47,403 nucleotides of DNA, taken from contig PYVY01000023.1 in the NCBI GenBank assembly GCA_003056425.1, positions 1 to 47,403 on the forward strand. Direction: 5' to 3'. Numbering within the stretch: the stretch's first letter is position 1; each line of letters opens with the position of its first letter. The notes below the pieces were generated by a model that saw only the letters and a program-made list of their open reading frames with translations, ran no database searches and had not been told where the DNA came from. Below, in pieces: positions 14,894 through 24,296 of the stretch. The DNA is from Alteromonas indica. GTDB taxonomy: Bacteria > Pseudomonadota > Gammaproteobacteria > Enterobacterales > Alteromonadaceae. A program made the position numbers and the translations under genes.

Positions 14894-16086
14894 TTAATGA
14901 TCCCCATTTCGCGGCCAACTTCGATAAACGCATCCACAGCTTTATCAACGTGCTCAATGGTATGGCCAGCAGACATTTGAGTCCGGATACGGGCTTCACC
15001 TTTGGGTACTACCGGATAAGAAAAGCCAATCACATAAATGCCTTTTTCCAGTAATTTATCGGCCATGTCACTGGCTACTTTTGCATCACCTAGCATAACC
15101 GGGATAATGGCGTGGTCTTTACCTGCCAGGGTAAAACCTGCCTCTTCCATGCGGCGGCGAAAATGGGCGGCATTTTTCCATAATTGCTCGCGCAAACCGC
15201 GGCCCTCAGCCATCATATCAAACACTTTCAAAGAGGCGGCCACAATGGGCGGCGCCACTGAGTTAGAAAACAAATAAGGCCGTGAACGCTGGCGTAACCA
15301 TTCTACAATTTCTTTTTTAGCCGCCGTATAGCCGCCGGAGGCCCCCCCTAATGCTTTGCCCAATGTACCGGTGATAATGTCCACCCGGTCCAGCACGCCG
15401 CAGTATTCATGGCTGCCTTTGCCGTTCTCACCCAGAAAGCCGGTAGCGTGACAATCATCTACCATGACCAATGCATCGTACTGGTCTGCCAGGTCGCAAA
15501 TACCTTTCAGGTTGGCGATAACCCCATCCATCGAGAACACCCCGTCCGTAGCAATCACTTTGAACCGTGCGCCATCGGCGTCCGCCTGCTTCAGCTGATC
15601 TTCAAGCGACTCCATATCATTGTTGGCATAACGGTAGCGCTTAGCTTTACATAATCTCACACCGTCTATAATGCTGGCGTGGTTTAATGCATCAGAAATA
15701 ATGGCATCTTCGGGGCCCAGCAGGGTTTCAAACAGCCCTCCGTTGGCGTCAAAACAAGAGGGATATAATATAGTATCTTCGGTACCCAGAAAGGCACTGA
15801 TTTTGGCTTCCAGCTGCTTATGAATATCTTGAGTGCCACAAATAAAGCGCACAGATGCCATACCAAAGCCGTGCTCGTCCAGGCCTGTTTTGGCGGCATC
15901 AATTAACTCACTATGATTGGCCAGCCCCAGATAGTTATTTGCGCAAAAATTAATAACCTGCTCATCGCTACCTACATTAATGTCGGCCTGTTGAGAGGAG
16001 GTAATAATGCGTTCTTTTTTGTACAGGCCATCTTCTTTGACCTGGTCGATTTGGGCTTGTAGATGTGCGGTGAATGCGTCAGACAT
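14890..16086 (-). CDS. kbl: Glycine C-acetyltransferase (2-amino-3-ketobutyrate CoA ligase)
   Basis: This 398-aa PLP enzyme of the alpha-oxoamine synthase family cleaves 2-amino-3-oxobutyrate with CoA to glycine and acetyl-CoA. Family marks are NFCANNYLGLANH, the PLP-stacking region YPSCFDANGG, DDCHATGFLG and the lysine Schiff-base motif TGTLGKALGG. It is the first gene of a leftward operon with tdh, glpE and glpG. Its start is preceded, on the minus strand, by GGAGACTCT, giving a good ribosome site. Confidence 0.97.
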   Translation of the reverse strand: MSDAFTAHLQAQIDQVKEDGLYKKERIITSSQQADINVGSDEQVINFCANNYLGLANHSELIDAAKTGLDEHGFGMASVRFICGTQDIHKQLEAKISAFLGTEDTILYPSCFDANGGLFETLLGPEDAIISDALNHASIIDGVRLCKAKRYRYANNDMESLEDQLKQADADGARFKVIATDGVFSMDGVIANLKGICDLADQYDALVMVDDCHATGFLGENGKGSHEYCGVLDRVDIITGTLGKALGGASGGYTAAKKEIVEWLRQRSRPYLFSNSVAPPIVAASLKVFDMMAEGRGLREQLWKNAAHFRRRMEEAGFTLAGKDHAIIPVMLGDAKVASDMADKLLEKGIYVIGFSYPVVPKGEARIRTQMSAGHTIEHVDKAVDAFIEVGREMGIIK

Positions 16087-16200
16087 AGAGTCTCCGAAAC
16101 CAGCTAAAAGGATTATTTTAAAGAATACATCGGGCGCGGTATACCATTTGACGGATTACCGGCCCAAGCGGTTAGTTGCGCTGTAAATTTATCGGCACAC

Positions 16201-18657
16201 CTAATAGGCAGGTGTACTCGTATCTTCTAGTTTCCATACACCTGCATCCAATGATTTGTTCAACTGGTCCCAGAGTTTATTCTGCGGGATGGGAGGGCTA
16301 AACAGATAGCCTTGCCCTTGATGACAGCCAAACTGGTCGAGCATATTGTATTGCGCCATGGTTTCAATCCCCTCTGCCACCACCGTCAGGCCCATACCCC
16401 GTACCATTGAGACTGTTGATGCCACGATACTGCGATCATCATCGCTTTCCAGCATTCCAGACACAAACGAGCGGTCGATTTTGATAAAATCAGCCGGCAA
16501 GGCCTTCAGATAGCCTAACGACGAATAACCGGTGCCAAAGTCATCAATGGCAATCATACAGCCCATACTACGAATGGTTTCCAGGGTTGCCGAGGCCCGG
16601 CTTATATCAGCAACCAAGGCGGTTTCCGTTAACTCCAGCTCAATCAGGGCGGGCGGTAGCGAAAACTTGTCTAACTGACGGGCAATAAACTCAGGTAATG
16701 CCGGGTCCAGAAAATGCGCGGCGGAGATATTAATGGCCATTTTGACCTCATCATAACCCCGTTCGCGTAGCTCGCTTAATAAACTCAGGGCCTTTTCCAC
16801 CACCCAGTAGTCAATAGTCATCATCAACGAGGTGTTTTCCAGTAAAGGAATAAACTCGGCAGGTGAAATATTCCCTTTTTCTGGATGATGCCAGCGCAGC
16901 AGGGCTTCAAACCCAACCAGGCGTCGGGTTTCCAACGACAGTTGCGGCTGCAGGGCTAAGCTGAACTGCCCATCATTAAGCCCAATACGCGCTTCTTTTT
17001 CTAGTTCAACCCGCCGCATTACACGCTGGTTCATGGTTCCGTCAAACTTGCAGTAGGCTGAGCCTTGTTCCGCTTTGGCCTCGTACATCGCAATGTCAGC
17101 ATGGCGCAGCAGCTCCATGGCTGTAATTTCACCTTCGTTACAAAAGGCCAGGCCAATGCTTATCGACACATAAAACTGGTGGTTATCAAACTGGATGGGG
17201 GCTTCAAATGCCGCGATTAAACGGGTGGCAACCACTTCCACCTGGTCGATGGTATTCAGCCCGGGCAGCAGGATGACAAACTCGTCCCCCCCAAAGCGAG
17301 CAGCAATGTCGCTGTCGCGTAACGGCTCGCTAATACGGGAAGCCGCCGCCTGAATTAATTTATCGCCTACGTCGTGGCCATGGCTATCGTTAATACGTTT
17401 AAAGTCATCTAAGTCCAGAAACAACAAACCTAAAGGTAAATCCGCGCGTGAGGCCAGGGAAATCTCTTTTTCCATCTGGAACATCAGCATGTTTCGGTTG
17501 GGCAAGCCGGTAAGCACATCAAACATCGCCATGTTTTCCAGTTGCGCGGTCGTCAGCGCAATTTTGCTGTCGATGGTTTCCAGCTCGCGAGCCAGGTTAC
17601 TGGCGGCGTCTTCCAGTACATCCAGCTCGTCAGTCAGGCGTTTTTGCTTTAAGGGTCTGGACCGGCTGGCGCTGCGGCTAAAATCATCATAACGATGCTC
17701 TGCCAGCAAGGGCAAACGCCGGCTCAAGGCCATTAACCGGGCGCGATACTGATTTAAAATCAGGTATAACAATATGGCAAATACCGCCACCAGCGCCACG
17801 GCACTACCAACCACCCAGTTTTGATACGCGCTGGCTGAACGCACCTGCTCGGTGATGTCGCGGGCAAACAGTATGTAGCTGTCAGGTAAGCGGCCATCCA
17901 ATACCGGTAATAAGCTCACCAGTAGCAAGCGGCCTTCATATACTACCCGGCTCCCCTGCGTGGTTAAATTATCAATTGCGGTATTGGCCGGCAGACCTTG
18001 AATAATAGCAGTCACCGCCCGTTTGTTAGCCACTGACAAGCGGCTAATCACCTCCATGGAGGCCGCATTATCGGTGCCCCGGGCAATTGCAATACGCCCG
18101 ACATCAGCCGAACGCGACAACAGGGCCAGTAGCTCCTGCATGCCAGTGGCAAAAATCATAACCGCGGGCTGTTCGTTCTGGGTCATAACCGGCGAGGCTA
18201 TATAGCGACGGCATAAATGGGCGCAGGAGGTCACCATTTGCGGGCGCAATGTTTGCAGAGCCTGCGTACGCATGTCACTGACAAAACCAGGCATTGCCTG
18301 CGGGTCACCATAAATCAGTGTTTCTGTACTATCAAAAAGCCATACATTGTCTATTTGCAGGCTGACATCCATCGAACTACGCGCCCCTTCAATAGCCCCT
18401 TGTAAGGTTTCAACAGAAGCCGGCGCCCCGCTTTTTTCCTGAGTGAAGGTTTCGGTCCAGAGTAAAATACGGTCGGTAAGCAGCGTATTGAGCAACGCGT
18501 AGCGGCGCATATTCTGCTGCTGAACTACCTGATGCTGCGTATCGATAGCCGTATTAGACTGCCGAATAAGCAAGGAGCTGATAACCGCGGTAATACACGC
18601 CATCATCAGTAGTAACAGCAGCATCACTTTGGTAAGAAAAGATAACTTTACCTGCAT
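16201..18657 (-). CDS. Membrane GGDEF-EAL cyclic-di-GMP enzyme with periplasmic sensor
   Basis: The 818-aa protein has a TM helix at about 10-30, a periplasmic sensor region of about 250 residues, a second TM helix near 280-300 and a linker. Next come a GGDEF domain with intact G456-G-D-E-F460 and an RDSD inhibitory site, and an EAL domain with all signatures present (E584-A-L-L-R-W, IDDFGTGYSSLGYL, FIKIDRSFV, VVAEGIET). Both cyclase and phosphodiesterase activities are therefore possible. It is the last gene of a three-gene operon, 6 nt after an outer-membrane barrel gene that itself overlaps a PstS-like periplasmic protein gene. This suggests a signal passed from the envelope to this enzyme. 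Confidence 0.93.
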   Translation of the reverse strand: MQVKLSFLTKVMLLLLLMMACITAVISSLLIRQSNTAIDTQHQVVQQQNMRRYALLNTLLTDRILLWTETFTQEKSGAPASVETLQGAIEGARSSMDVSLQIDNVWLFDSTETLIYGDPQAMPGFVSDMRTQALQTLRPQMVTSCAHLCRRYIASPVMTQNEQPAVMIFATGMQELLALLSRSADVGRIAIARGTDNAASMEVISRLSVANKRAVTAIIQGLPANTAIDNLTTQGSRVVYEGRLLLVSLLPVLDGRLPDSYILFARDITEQVRSASAYQNWVVGSAVALVAVFAILLYLILNQYRARLMALSRRLPLLAEHRYDDFSRSASRSRPLKQKRLTDELDVLEDAASNLARELETIDSKIALTTAQLENMAMFDVLTGLPNRNMLMFQMEKEISLASRADLPLGLLFLDLDDFKRINDSHGHDVGDKLIQAAASRISEPLRDSDIAARFGGDEFVILLPGLNTIDQVEVVATRLIAAFEAPIQFDNHQFYVSISIGLAFCNEGEITAMELLRHADIAMYEAKAEQGSAYCKFDGTMNQRVMRRVELEKEARIGLNDGQFSLALQPQLSLETRRLVGFEALLRWHHPEKGNISPAEFIPLLENTSLMMTIDYWVVEKALSLLSELRERGYDEVKMAINISAAHFLDPALPEFIARQLDKFSLPPALIELELTETALVADISRASATLETIRSMGCMIAIDDFGTGYSSLGYLKALPADFIKIDRSFVSGMLESDDDRSIVASTVSMVRGMGLTVVAEGIETMAQYNMLDQFGCHQGQGYLFSPPIPQNKLWDQLNKSLDAGVWKLEDTSTPAY

Positions 18658-18663
18658 ATAACC

Positions 18664-19830
18664 TTAGAACCAGTACATTAGCTGCACTGACCACATGCGC
18701 CAGTGCTTTTCTGTCATTGTTACGCTTTGCGGCAGAATAAGGCTGGTGGCCCGGGCCGCTCCGTTTACCCAGTGATGTTCACCCTGCAAGCGCCAGTTAG
18801 GGGCGATATCCCATCGTATACCCACGGCTACCGTGTCTTCGTAGCCGTAATAGGCGGGGATCAGCCCGGCGCTGGCCCGGTTCAGGCCGACGCCATCGGG
18901 ATCGTCTCTATCAAGGGTGTAAGTATCAAAGCTAAGTAGGGAACTAATTTTGGGCGTAAATAGATAACGGGCCTGCACATAGCCGCCTTCTCCTACCCGC
19001 TTGTTGGTAAAGTCCGGCGCATAGGCACCAGTGTCGGTGCGATGTTCCTGCACCAGCTCAGCACTAAATTCCCATTGCTCGGTAAAATAAACAGCTGACA
19101 ACATAAGCCGGGTAATACTGCTTTTGCCGTCGAAAAATATATCGGTTGGCGCCGCCTGGTAATCAAAGTCAGATTTGAGCCAACTGGCGCCTATCCGCCA
19201 GTTAAGCGATGGCGGCTGATAATACACACTGGCCTGATGCACAAAATCCTGATCAGCATCCCCTTGTGCTTCGGGGCCCAAAAAAGCACCGGTTTCGCCC
19301 TGGTTTAAGGGCGACTTACCATAGCTCCAGTTCAGCTCCCATGATCCGCTCTCATCACTGCGGGTGGACTGCATTAAAATGCCGTCGCTTCCCAGGGCAA
19401 TATCGCGAAATCCATCAAAATAAACCGACTGGGGTAATATGGCTGTGGCGCGTGTTTGCGGCACATCCCGGGTGGCTGAATATAGCCAGTGGCGGTTTTT
19501 AAAGCGCCCCAGATGTAAATGGGTATCCCACTGCCATAGCCGGGGCAAATGCCAGTCTACAAACAAGTAATCTACCCGGCCGCCCGACTCATAACGATTA
19601 CCGCCATCCAGATAATTAGCCTGGCCCACCAGTGCAATTGCCGGGTTAATTTGCCAGCGGGCATTTACTCCCAGCTCGGTTAAATTAAGGGTAGTATCAT
19701 TATTATCAGTAATAAAGTTACTGTCTATCGATTGGGTAATACCTTGAGAAACATAGCCGTGCCAACTGAAAGTACCAGCCTGTACCGCCGGAGTCAGGGC
19801 GCAAAAAGAGATATATAACAGCCGTTTCAT
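18664..19830 (-). CDS. Outer-membrane beta-barrel (porin-like) protein
   Basis: This 388-aa protein has a signal peptide (cleavage after AVQA) followed by alternating hydrophobic and aromatic strands, and it ends in ...VQLMYWF, with the C-terminal aromatic residue expected for BAM-assembled barrels. Segments such as RWQINPAIALVGQANYLDGG and VGIRWDIAPNWRLQGEHHW look like porin strands. I cannot assign a substrate. Translation is coupled to the upstream PstS-like gene (4-nt overlap) and the downstream GGDEF-EAL gene (6-nt gap). A role in envelope sensing or uptake linked to c-di-GMP is inference. Confidence 0.75.
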   Translation of the reverse strand: MKRLLYISFCALTPAVQAGTFSWHGYVSQGITQSIDSNFITDNNDTTLNLTELGVNARWQINPAIALVGQANYLDGGNRYESGGRVDYLFVDWHLPRLWQWDTHLHLGRFKNRHWLYSATRDVPQTRATAILPQSVYFDGFRDIALGSDGILMQSTRSDESGSWELNWSYGKSPLNQGETGAFLGPEAQGDADQDFVHQASVYYQPPSLNWRIGASWLKSDFDYQAAPTDIFFDGKSSITRLMLSAVYFTEQWEFSAELVQEHRTDTGAYAPDFTNKRVGEGGYVQARYLFTPKISSLLSFDTYTLDRDDPDGVGLNRASAGLIPAYYGYEDTVAVGIRWDIAPNWRLQGEHHWVNGAARATSLILPQSVTMTEKHWRMWSVQLMYWF

Positions 19831-20336
19831 AACGGGTTAACCTTGTTGTCTTGCTGGTCTTCCAAAAAAGTGTCGGTAGCATAACCCACCGCGCCGGGCG
19901 TTTGATTGACAGCGTTAATCAGTGCTTGTGAAGAATCTACGATATGAGGAGGATCGCCCTGACCTGAATACGTTATCTGGTTCCAGATTCGCTCAAGCTG
20001 ATAGGGAAACATTTGTAGTAACTGGCGACAAAAACGTTGGTGCTCCAGCGTATCTGTGTTCAAAACAAATACGTGAATTTTAGAGCCGTCTTCCCAGTGT
20101 TGCTGGCGCGCCGTGAAAATTTGTCGCGCCTGGGTCTGGGTCAGGCTTTGGGTAGGTACGCTTGGATGGAAAATAAATTGCAAGCGCGCCTCACTGGCGT
20201 CAGTGCGGGTAGCGTATAGCACAAGCAGCACCACTACCACTGGCAGTAATACGCTGAGCCAACTATTACCACCAGATATCCTTTCTGTTAAGGCCACCCG
20301 GTATTTCTCCCTGGTCTTGCTCGTTTCAAGCATCAA
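19827..20336 (-). CDS. PstS-like periplasmic substrate-binding domain protein
   Basis: The product is 169 aa. After a cytoplasmic N-terminus and one hydrophobic segment (about 28-45, WLSVLLPVVVVLLVLYA), the rest resembles one lobe of phosphate-binding PstS-like proteins: LTQTQARQIFTARQQHWEDG, QMFPYQLERIWNQITYSG, then NQTPGAVGYATDTF. At this length it is about half a full PstS, so it may bind ligand weakly or act only as an adaptor. It heads a tight operon with a porin-like barrel and a c-di-GMP enzyme, and no phosphate transporter genes are near. Confidence 0.7.
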   Translation of the reverse strand: MMLETSKTREKYRVALTERISGGNSWLSVLLPVVVVLLVLYATRTDASEARLQFIFHPSVPTQSLTQTQARQIFTARQQHWEDGSKIHVFVLNTDTLEHQRFCRQLLQMFPYQLERIWNQITYSGQGDPPHIVDSSQALINAVNQTPGAVGYATDTFLEDQQDNKVNPL

Positions 20337-20400
20337 TAAGTTTAAGTGTAGTTATATTAGTGAATTTCGCCCCCTCTATATCGGCGGCATGCGCTATAAC

Positions 20401-21420
20401 TCAAATAAGGCGGGCTATCTTTTCCCATACCATAGGTACGCTGATACGTTGCATCAGGTCACTTCCTTTTGCCCGGGTCCCCCAGGGTAGCTGGTCCCAC
20501 GCTTTACCTTTTTGTTCTTCGATAACTTCGTCGTACACCGAGACGACATTATCCAGATTATTTACCGGCCCGGTACGGCGTGGGTTGGAATGGGCATATA
20601 GCCCGACTACAGGGGTGCCCATAGCAGCGGCAATATGGGTCGGGCCGGTATCCGGTGCGATGACCAGTGTAGCCTGCTGTAACAACGCCGCCATTTGGTG
20701 CAAAGAGGTGCTACCCACAAAATCATACAGCGGTACGCTACTACTATGCTTAATGTCGCTGGCCAGTTGTCGATCCAACTTACCTGGCCCGCCACACAGC
20801 ACCACCGCAATACCCTGAGCGACAAGTTGCTGAGCGACTTGAGCGTAGCGTGGTGCCAGCCAGTTACGTTCGGCTTTACTGGCCGCGGCGCTGATCACCG
20901 CAAACTTACCCAGTTTTTTAGCCTGCTTCAGGGCCCACTCAGTGGCGGGCTCTTCCAACGGAATATCCCAGCTAAGGGGAGCTTGGGGTACGCCCAGTTG
21001 GTCTGCAAAATCCATAAAACCGGTAAGCACATGCGCGTGCTGGCGCGCAGCGATACGTTCGTTGGTAAACCACCAGTGCAACTCTTTGCTGCGGGCCCAG
21101 TCAAACCCGATCCGGCGGCGGGCACGTATCGCCTTAGAAGCTAGGTTTGCCCGTAACGCAACCTGCATCATAAGCAGCGCGTCAAACTTTTCGCTAGCCA
21201 GCGTTTGCTTTAGTTTTTTCACTGCCGCCTGTTTCTCTTTTTTATCAAAGATAACAAAGCGTACATTCGGCATAAGCCGCACCAGTTGGTATTCTATTTT
21301 ACCAATAACCCAGGTTATTTCCGCGTCAGGCCATTGGGTACGGATTCGCGTTACCATCGCCGCAGCGTGACATACATCACCAATGGCGGAAAGTCTGACC
21401 AGACAGATTTTTTTATCCAA
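20401..21420 (-). CDS. Glycosyltransferase family 9 (LPS heptosyltransferase-like)
   Basis: The 339-aa protein has the GT9/heptosyltransferase layout: N-terminal KICLVRLSAIGDVCHAA, a central cleft loop SAAASKAERNWLAPRYA, and the nucleotide-sugar motif APDTGPTHIAAAMGTPVVGLY. Such enzymes add heptose from ADP-heptose to the LPS inner core at the inner membrane. It is divergent from the Kdo kinase gene 75 bp away, which modifies the neighbouring Kdo residue, so an inner-core role is likely. I cannot distinguish heptosyltransferase I from a related enzyme. Confidence 0.85.
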   Translation of the reverse strand: MDKKICLVRLSAIGDVCHAAAMVTRIRTQWPDAEITWVIGKIEYQLVRLMPNVRFVIFDKKEKQAAVKKLKQTLASEKFDALLMMQVALRANLASKAIRARRRIGFDWARSKELHWWFTNERIAARQHAHVLTGFMDFADQLGVPQAPLSWDIPLEEPATEWALKQAKKLGKFAVISAAASKAERNWLAPRYAQVAQQLVAQGIAVVLCGGPGKLDRQLASDIKHSSSVPLYDFVGSTSLHQMAALLQQATLVIAPDTGPTHIAAAMGTPVVGLYAHSNPRRTGPVNNLDNVVSVYDEVIEEQKGKAWDQLPWGTRAKGSDLMQRISVPMVWEKIARLI

Positions 21421-21494
21421 TTAAATTGCCTCCCGGGGGTGCGTCACTACAAAAAGCGATTACAATGACAAATTTACCATAAGTTAACCTGTTT

Positions 21495-22220
21495 ATGACC
21501 ATAAAGCACCAGAAAATAAGTATGGGCCACCATACGTTAGTTAACACTCACTTTTTTGATAGTGTAGACCCAATGGTATTTTCTGCTGAATATTGGCGTG
21601 CAAAAAACGCAGTTATTGGCCAGGCAAAAGGCCGCGGCACAACCTTGTTTGTACAAAATAGCGACACCGATTGCTGGGTTCTTCGCCATTACCGACGAGG
21701 CGGCATGGCGGCTAAGCTGCTCAGTGACCAGTTTTTCTATGAAGGCTTACGTCGCACCCGCCCGTTTATGGAGTTAAACCTGTTGCATTATATGCAGCAA
21801 GCCGGCTTGAATGTGCCCACCCCTATTGCTGCGCAGGTATGCCGGCGGGGTTTAATTTATCGAGCAGACCTACTGACGGTAAGGATTCCCCATGCCCGCG
21901 ACATGCACCATGTTCTGACTCACCAGAGTCTATCGCCGGCGGTGTGGCAAGCGGTTGGCGCTGCCGTACGCAAAATGCATGATGCCCAGGTTTATCACCA
22001 CGATTTGAATATCCGCAATATCATGCTGGATAGCCATGAAACCGTCTGGATCATCGATTATGACCGTTGTTACCGGCGCCAGGGAGATAGCTGGAAACAG
22101 CAAAATCTGGCTCGCTTACAGCGTTCATTGTTAAAAGAGCAGGCGAAGGCCGGCGATACCGCTTTTCACTGGTCTGGCGCGGATACCGAGGCCATGCTGC
22201 GCGGTTATGAGAAAGTGTAG
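21495..22220 (+). CDS. kdkA: 3-deoxy-D-manno-octulosonic acid (Kdo) kinase KdkA
   Basis: This 241-aa lipopolysaccharide kinase of the protein-kinase-like fold phosphorylates the Kdo of the lipid A core. The catalytic loop VYHHDLNIRNIMLD and the metal-binding segment WIIDYDRC are clear, and the N-terminus has the family stretch RHYRRGGMAAKLLSD. KdkA is usual in bacteria with a single Kdo in the core. It diverges from the GT9 core transferase gene and precedes coaD on the same strand with about 95 bp between. Confidence 0.92.
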   Translation: MTIKHQKISMGHHTLVNTHFFDSVDPMVFSAEYWRAKNAVIGQAKGRGTTLFVQNSDTDCWVLRHYRRGGMAAKLLSDQFFYEGLRRTRPFMELNLLHYMQQAGLNVPTPIAAQVCRRGLIYRADLLTVRIPHARDMHHVLTHQSLSPAVWQAVGAAVRKMHDAQVYHHDLNIRNIMLDSHETVWIIDYDRCYRRQGDSWKQQNLARLQRSLLKEQAKAGDTAFHWSGADTEAMLRGYEKV

Positions 22221-22316
22221 GCGCGGTTTGCCCTGAAGGCGAGGTTTTAAGACAATTGCATCGTAACGAAATACTCGGTAGTGTGCAGCTAACTCCTTTA
22301 ATTGTGATGAAAAGTC

Positions 22317-22823
22317 ATGCATACCAGAGCCATTTATCCAGGCACCTTCGATCCTATTACCAACGGGCATGCAGATCTGATTGAGCGCGCCTCCCAGATG
22401 TTTTCTCATGTTATTGTGGCGATAGCCTCTAACCCAAGCAAGCAGCCGCTCTTTAGTCTGGAAGAACGGGTACGTCTGATACAAACCGTGACCAAAGATT
22501 TAGACAACGTGGAAGTGCAGGGTTTTACCGGATTGTTGGCCGATTTTGCCGATGAGCAGCACGCTACAATATTGATTCGGGGCTTACGCGCCGTATCTGA
22601 TTTTGAATATGAGTTTCAGCTGGCTAATATGAACCGGCGGTTAAACCCAAAACTGGAAAGTGTGTTTTTAACCCCGGCAGAAGAGAATTCATTTATCTCT
22701 TCTACACTGGTTAAAGAAGTGGCTTTGCATCGCGGGCGGGTAAATGGTTTTTGTCATCCTGAGGTGGAAAAAGCCCTGGCGCAACGCTTGCACAATCCCG
22801 AGCAAAATAATAAGCCAGCTTAA
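22317..22823 (+). CDS. coaD: Phosphopantetheine adenylyltransferase CoaD
   Basis: This 168-aa nucleotidyltransferase makes dephospho-CoA from 4'-phosphopantetheine and ATP. It starts with AIYPGTFDPITNGHADLI, containing the T/HxGH nucleotide-binding motif. ILIRGLRAVSDFEYEFQLANMN is in the centre and ENSFISSTLVKEVA carries the C-terminal ISSTxxK motif. The gene converges on mutM with their stop codons overlapping by 4 nt. Confidence 0.96.
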   Translation: MHTRAIYPGTFDPITNGHADLIERASQMFSHVIVAIASNPSKQPLFSLEERVRLIQTVTKDLDNVEVQGFTGLLADFADEQHATILIRGLRAVSDFEYEFQLANMNRRLNPKLESVFLTPAEENSFISSTLVKEVALHRGRVNGFCHPEVEKALAQRLHNPEQNNKPA

Positions 22824-23629
22824 CGCTGGCACTGTGGGCAGTAAAAGGTATTGCGCTGCCCGATTACCACACTTTTTATCGTCCCGTCACAGCGTTCGCA
22901 TGGATCGCCCGCGCGGCCATACACCCGCAGATGCTGTTTAAAGTAGCCGGGGTTACCGTCTGATTGCGTAAAATCTTTTAAGGTAGTGCCGCCCTGCTCA
23001 ATCGCTTTAGCAAGTACCTCGCGAATAGCCTGGCTTAACTGCACATAACGCTTTTCGCTAACCTTACCTGCTGCGCGCCGCGGATCGATACCCGCCATAA
23101 ATAAAGCTTCATTGGCATAGATATTCCCTACGCCCACTACATTCGCGTTATCCATGATAAAGTTTTTCACCGCCCCGGCACGCCCGCGAGACAAACTGTA
23201 CAGCCTGCTATCGTCAAAGGCATCGGTAAGCGGTTCGGGGCCAAGATTGCTCAGTAAAACGCTCTGTTCACCTTGTGACAGCCATAAACAGGCGCCAAAG
23301 CGCCTGGCATCGTTTAGCCGCAAACATTTTCCACTTTCCAGCACAATGTCGATATGGTCATGTTTTATCGGGGCCAGGGCAGCATCAACCACGCGTAATT
23401 TACCCGACATGCCCAAATGCAGCACGATGGTGCCCTTGTCCAGCTCTATAAGCAGGTACTTGGCCCGCCTGTTCACCTGGCGCACGCGTTGGCCGCACGC
23501 CTGTTGAATTTGTTCTGGCACCGGCCAGCGCAGCTTAGGCTGGCGTACAATAACCTTACTGATAATCTGATTGGTCAGCCAGGGCGCAATACCCCGTCGG
23601 CTCACCTCTACTTCTGGAAGTTCAGGCAT
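22820..23629 (-). CDS. mutM: Formamidopyrimidine-DNA glycosylase MutM (Fpg)
   Basis: The start is placed at 23629, because the mature enzyme needs the N-terminal proline nucleophile of MPELPEVEVSRRG; a longer frame upstream would bury it. The product is 269 aa, the size of E. coli MutM. It has the HLGMSGKLRV segment, NANVVGVGNIYANEALF (helix-two-turn-helix) and a C-terminal zinc finger with C-x2-C and C-x2-C spaced by GTIKSVVIGQRNTFY. It excises 8-oxoguanine and FaPy lesions. Confidence 0.96.
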   Translation of the reverse strand: MPELPEVEVSRRGIAPWLTNQIISKVIVRQPKLRWPVPEQIQQACGQRVRQVNRRAKYLLIELDKGTIVLHLGMSGKLRVVDAALAPIKHDHIDIVLESGKCLRLNDARRFGACLWLSQGEQSVLLSNLGPEPLTDAFDDSRLYSLSRGRAGAVKNFIMDNANVVGVGNIYANEALFMAGIDPRRAAGKVSEKRYVQLSQAIREVLAKAIEQGGTTLKDFTQSDGNPGYFKQHLRVYGRAGDPCERCDGTIKSVVIGQRNTFYCPQCQR

Positions 23630-23655
23630 GTGGTTTTCCTGCATTAGATCGCTTT

Positions 23656-23755
23656 TAAGCCTGCATTGCACGCCTTATGTTAAGCCTGCATTGTACGGCT
23701 TATGTTAAGCCTGTAGTGTACGGCTTACTTTAAGGCTGCGTCGAACGGCTTGTTC
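23656..23755. repeat. Four 25-bp tandem repeats derived from the 3' end of the upstream gene
   Basis: Units start at 23656, 23681, 23706 and 23731, exactly 25 bp apart, each beginning TAAGSCTG and ending CGGCTTAT or similar. The fourth unit is the last codons of the minus-strand gene ending at 23725 (encoding NKPFDAALK), so the array is an outward duplication of a coding 3' end. Each unit has AAGCC...GGCTT arms able to form a small hairpin. It lies between that gene and mutM. Confidence 0.85.
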
Positions 23756-24216
23756 CAAGGCAATAGTTGGGGCAGCGTGGTGTCTTTCAAGACAAACCAT
23801 TGGTTATTCACCTGAACATAGGTATGAGTTGGGCCAGGATGAAATGCATAGACCAGACCATCGGACTTGCCGGCCAGCCATAGGATAACAATGTAGGCCT
23901 GTCCATTAGCTATAGTCGCCGGCACCCTGTCGGTAGGAGCAAGATAGCCGCGCTGCCAAGCGTTAAGCTGCGCTTCAGGCGAGGTATCTATAGGCGCCTC
24001 AAGCTGGGATTGCCGCCACACCTGCCCCACCCGCTCCAGCCGGTAATGGTCTTGCTCAATACGCAGTAGGTATTCTTGTTCAGGCACTAAAGGCTGGTCT
24101 TGCGGGCTACCGGTGGTGGGCAAAAACGAGTCCAGATTAAACAATAAAATCATGAACAGCATGGCAAAAATCACCACATTGTTCATAGCTCTGGAAGAAA
24201 AGTGACTTTTTGCCAT
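23725..24216 (-). CDS. Hypothetical single-pass membrane protein
   Basis: The product is 163 aa with a short N-terminal cytoplasmic tail, one TM helix (about 14-32, VIFAMLFMILLFNLDSFL) and an outside domain containing EYLLRIEQDHYRLER and FHPGPTHTYVQVNNQWFVL. I do not recognise a named family; it looks like a conserved Alteromonadales hypothetical protein. It lies upstream of mutM on the same strand, separated by the tandem repeats. The last codons have been copied into that repeat array. Confidence 0.7.
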   Translation of the reverse strand: MAKSHFSSRAMNNVVIFAMLFMILLFNLDSFLPTTGSPQDQPLVPEQEYLLRIEQDHYRLERVGQVWRQSQLEAPIDTSPEAQLNAWQRGYLAPTDRVPATIANGQAYIVILWLAGKSDGLVYAFHPGPTHTYVQVNNQWFVLKDTTLPQLLPWNKPFDAALK

Positions 24217-24296
24217 AGTTACTGAAGCCTTTAACTATAAAGACCAACCCAATGCCAGCCTGACGAAGCCATAATATAGCATACGCCATAACGCAA

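Noticed and set aside
23656..23755. 25-bp repeats considered as a CRISPR array
   Set aside because: The units are directly adjacent without spacers, derive from a coding 3' end and have no cas genes nearby.
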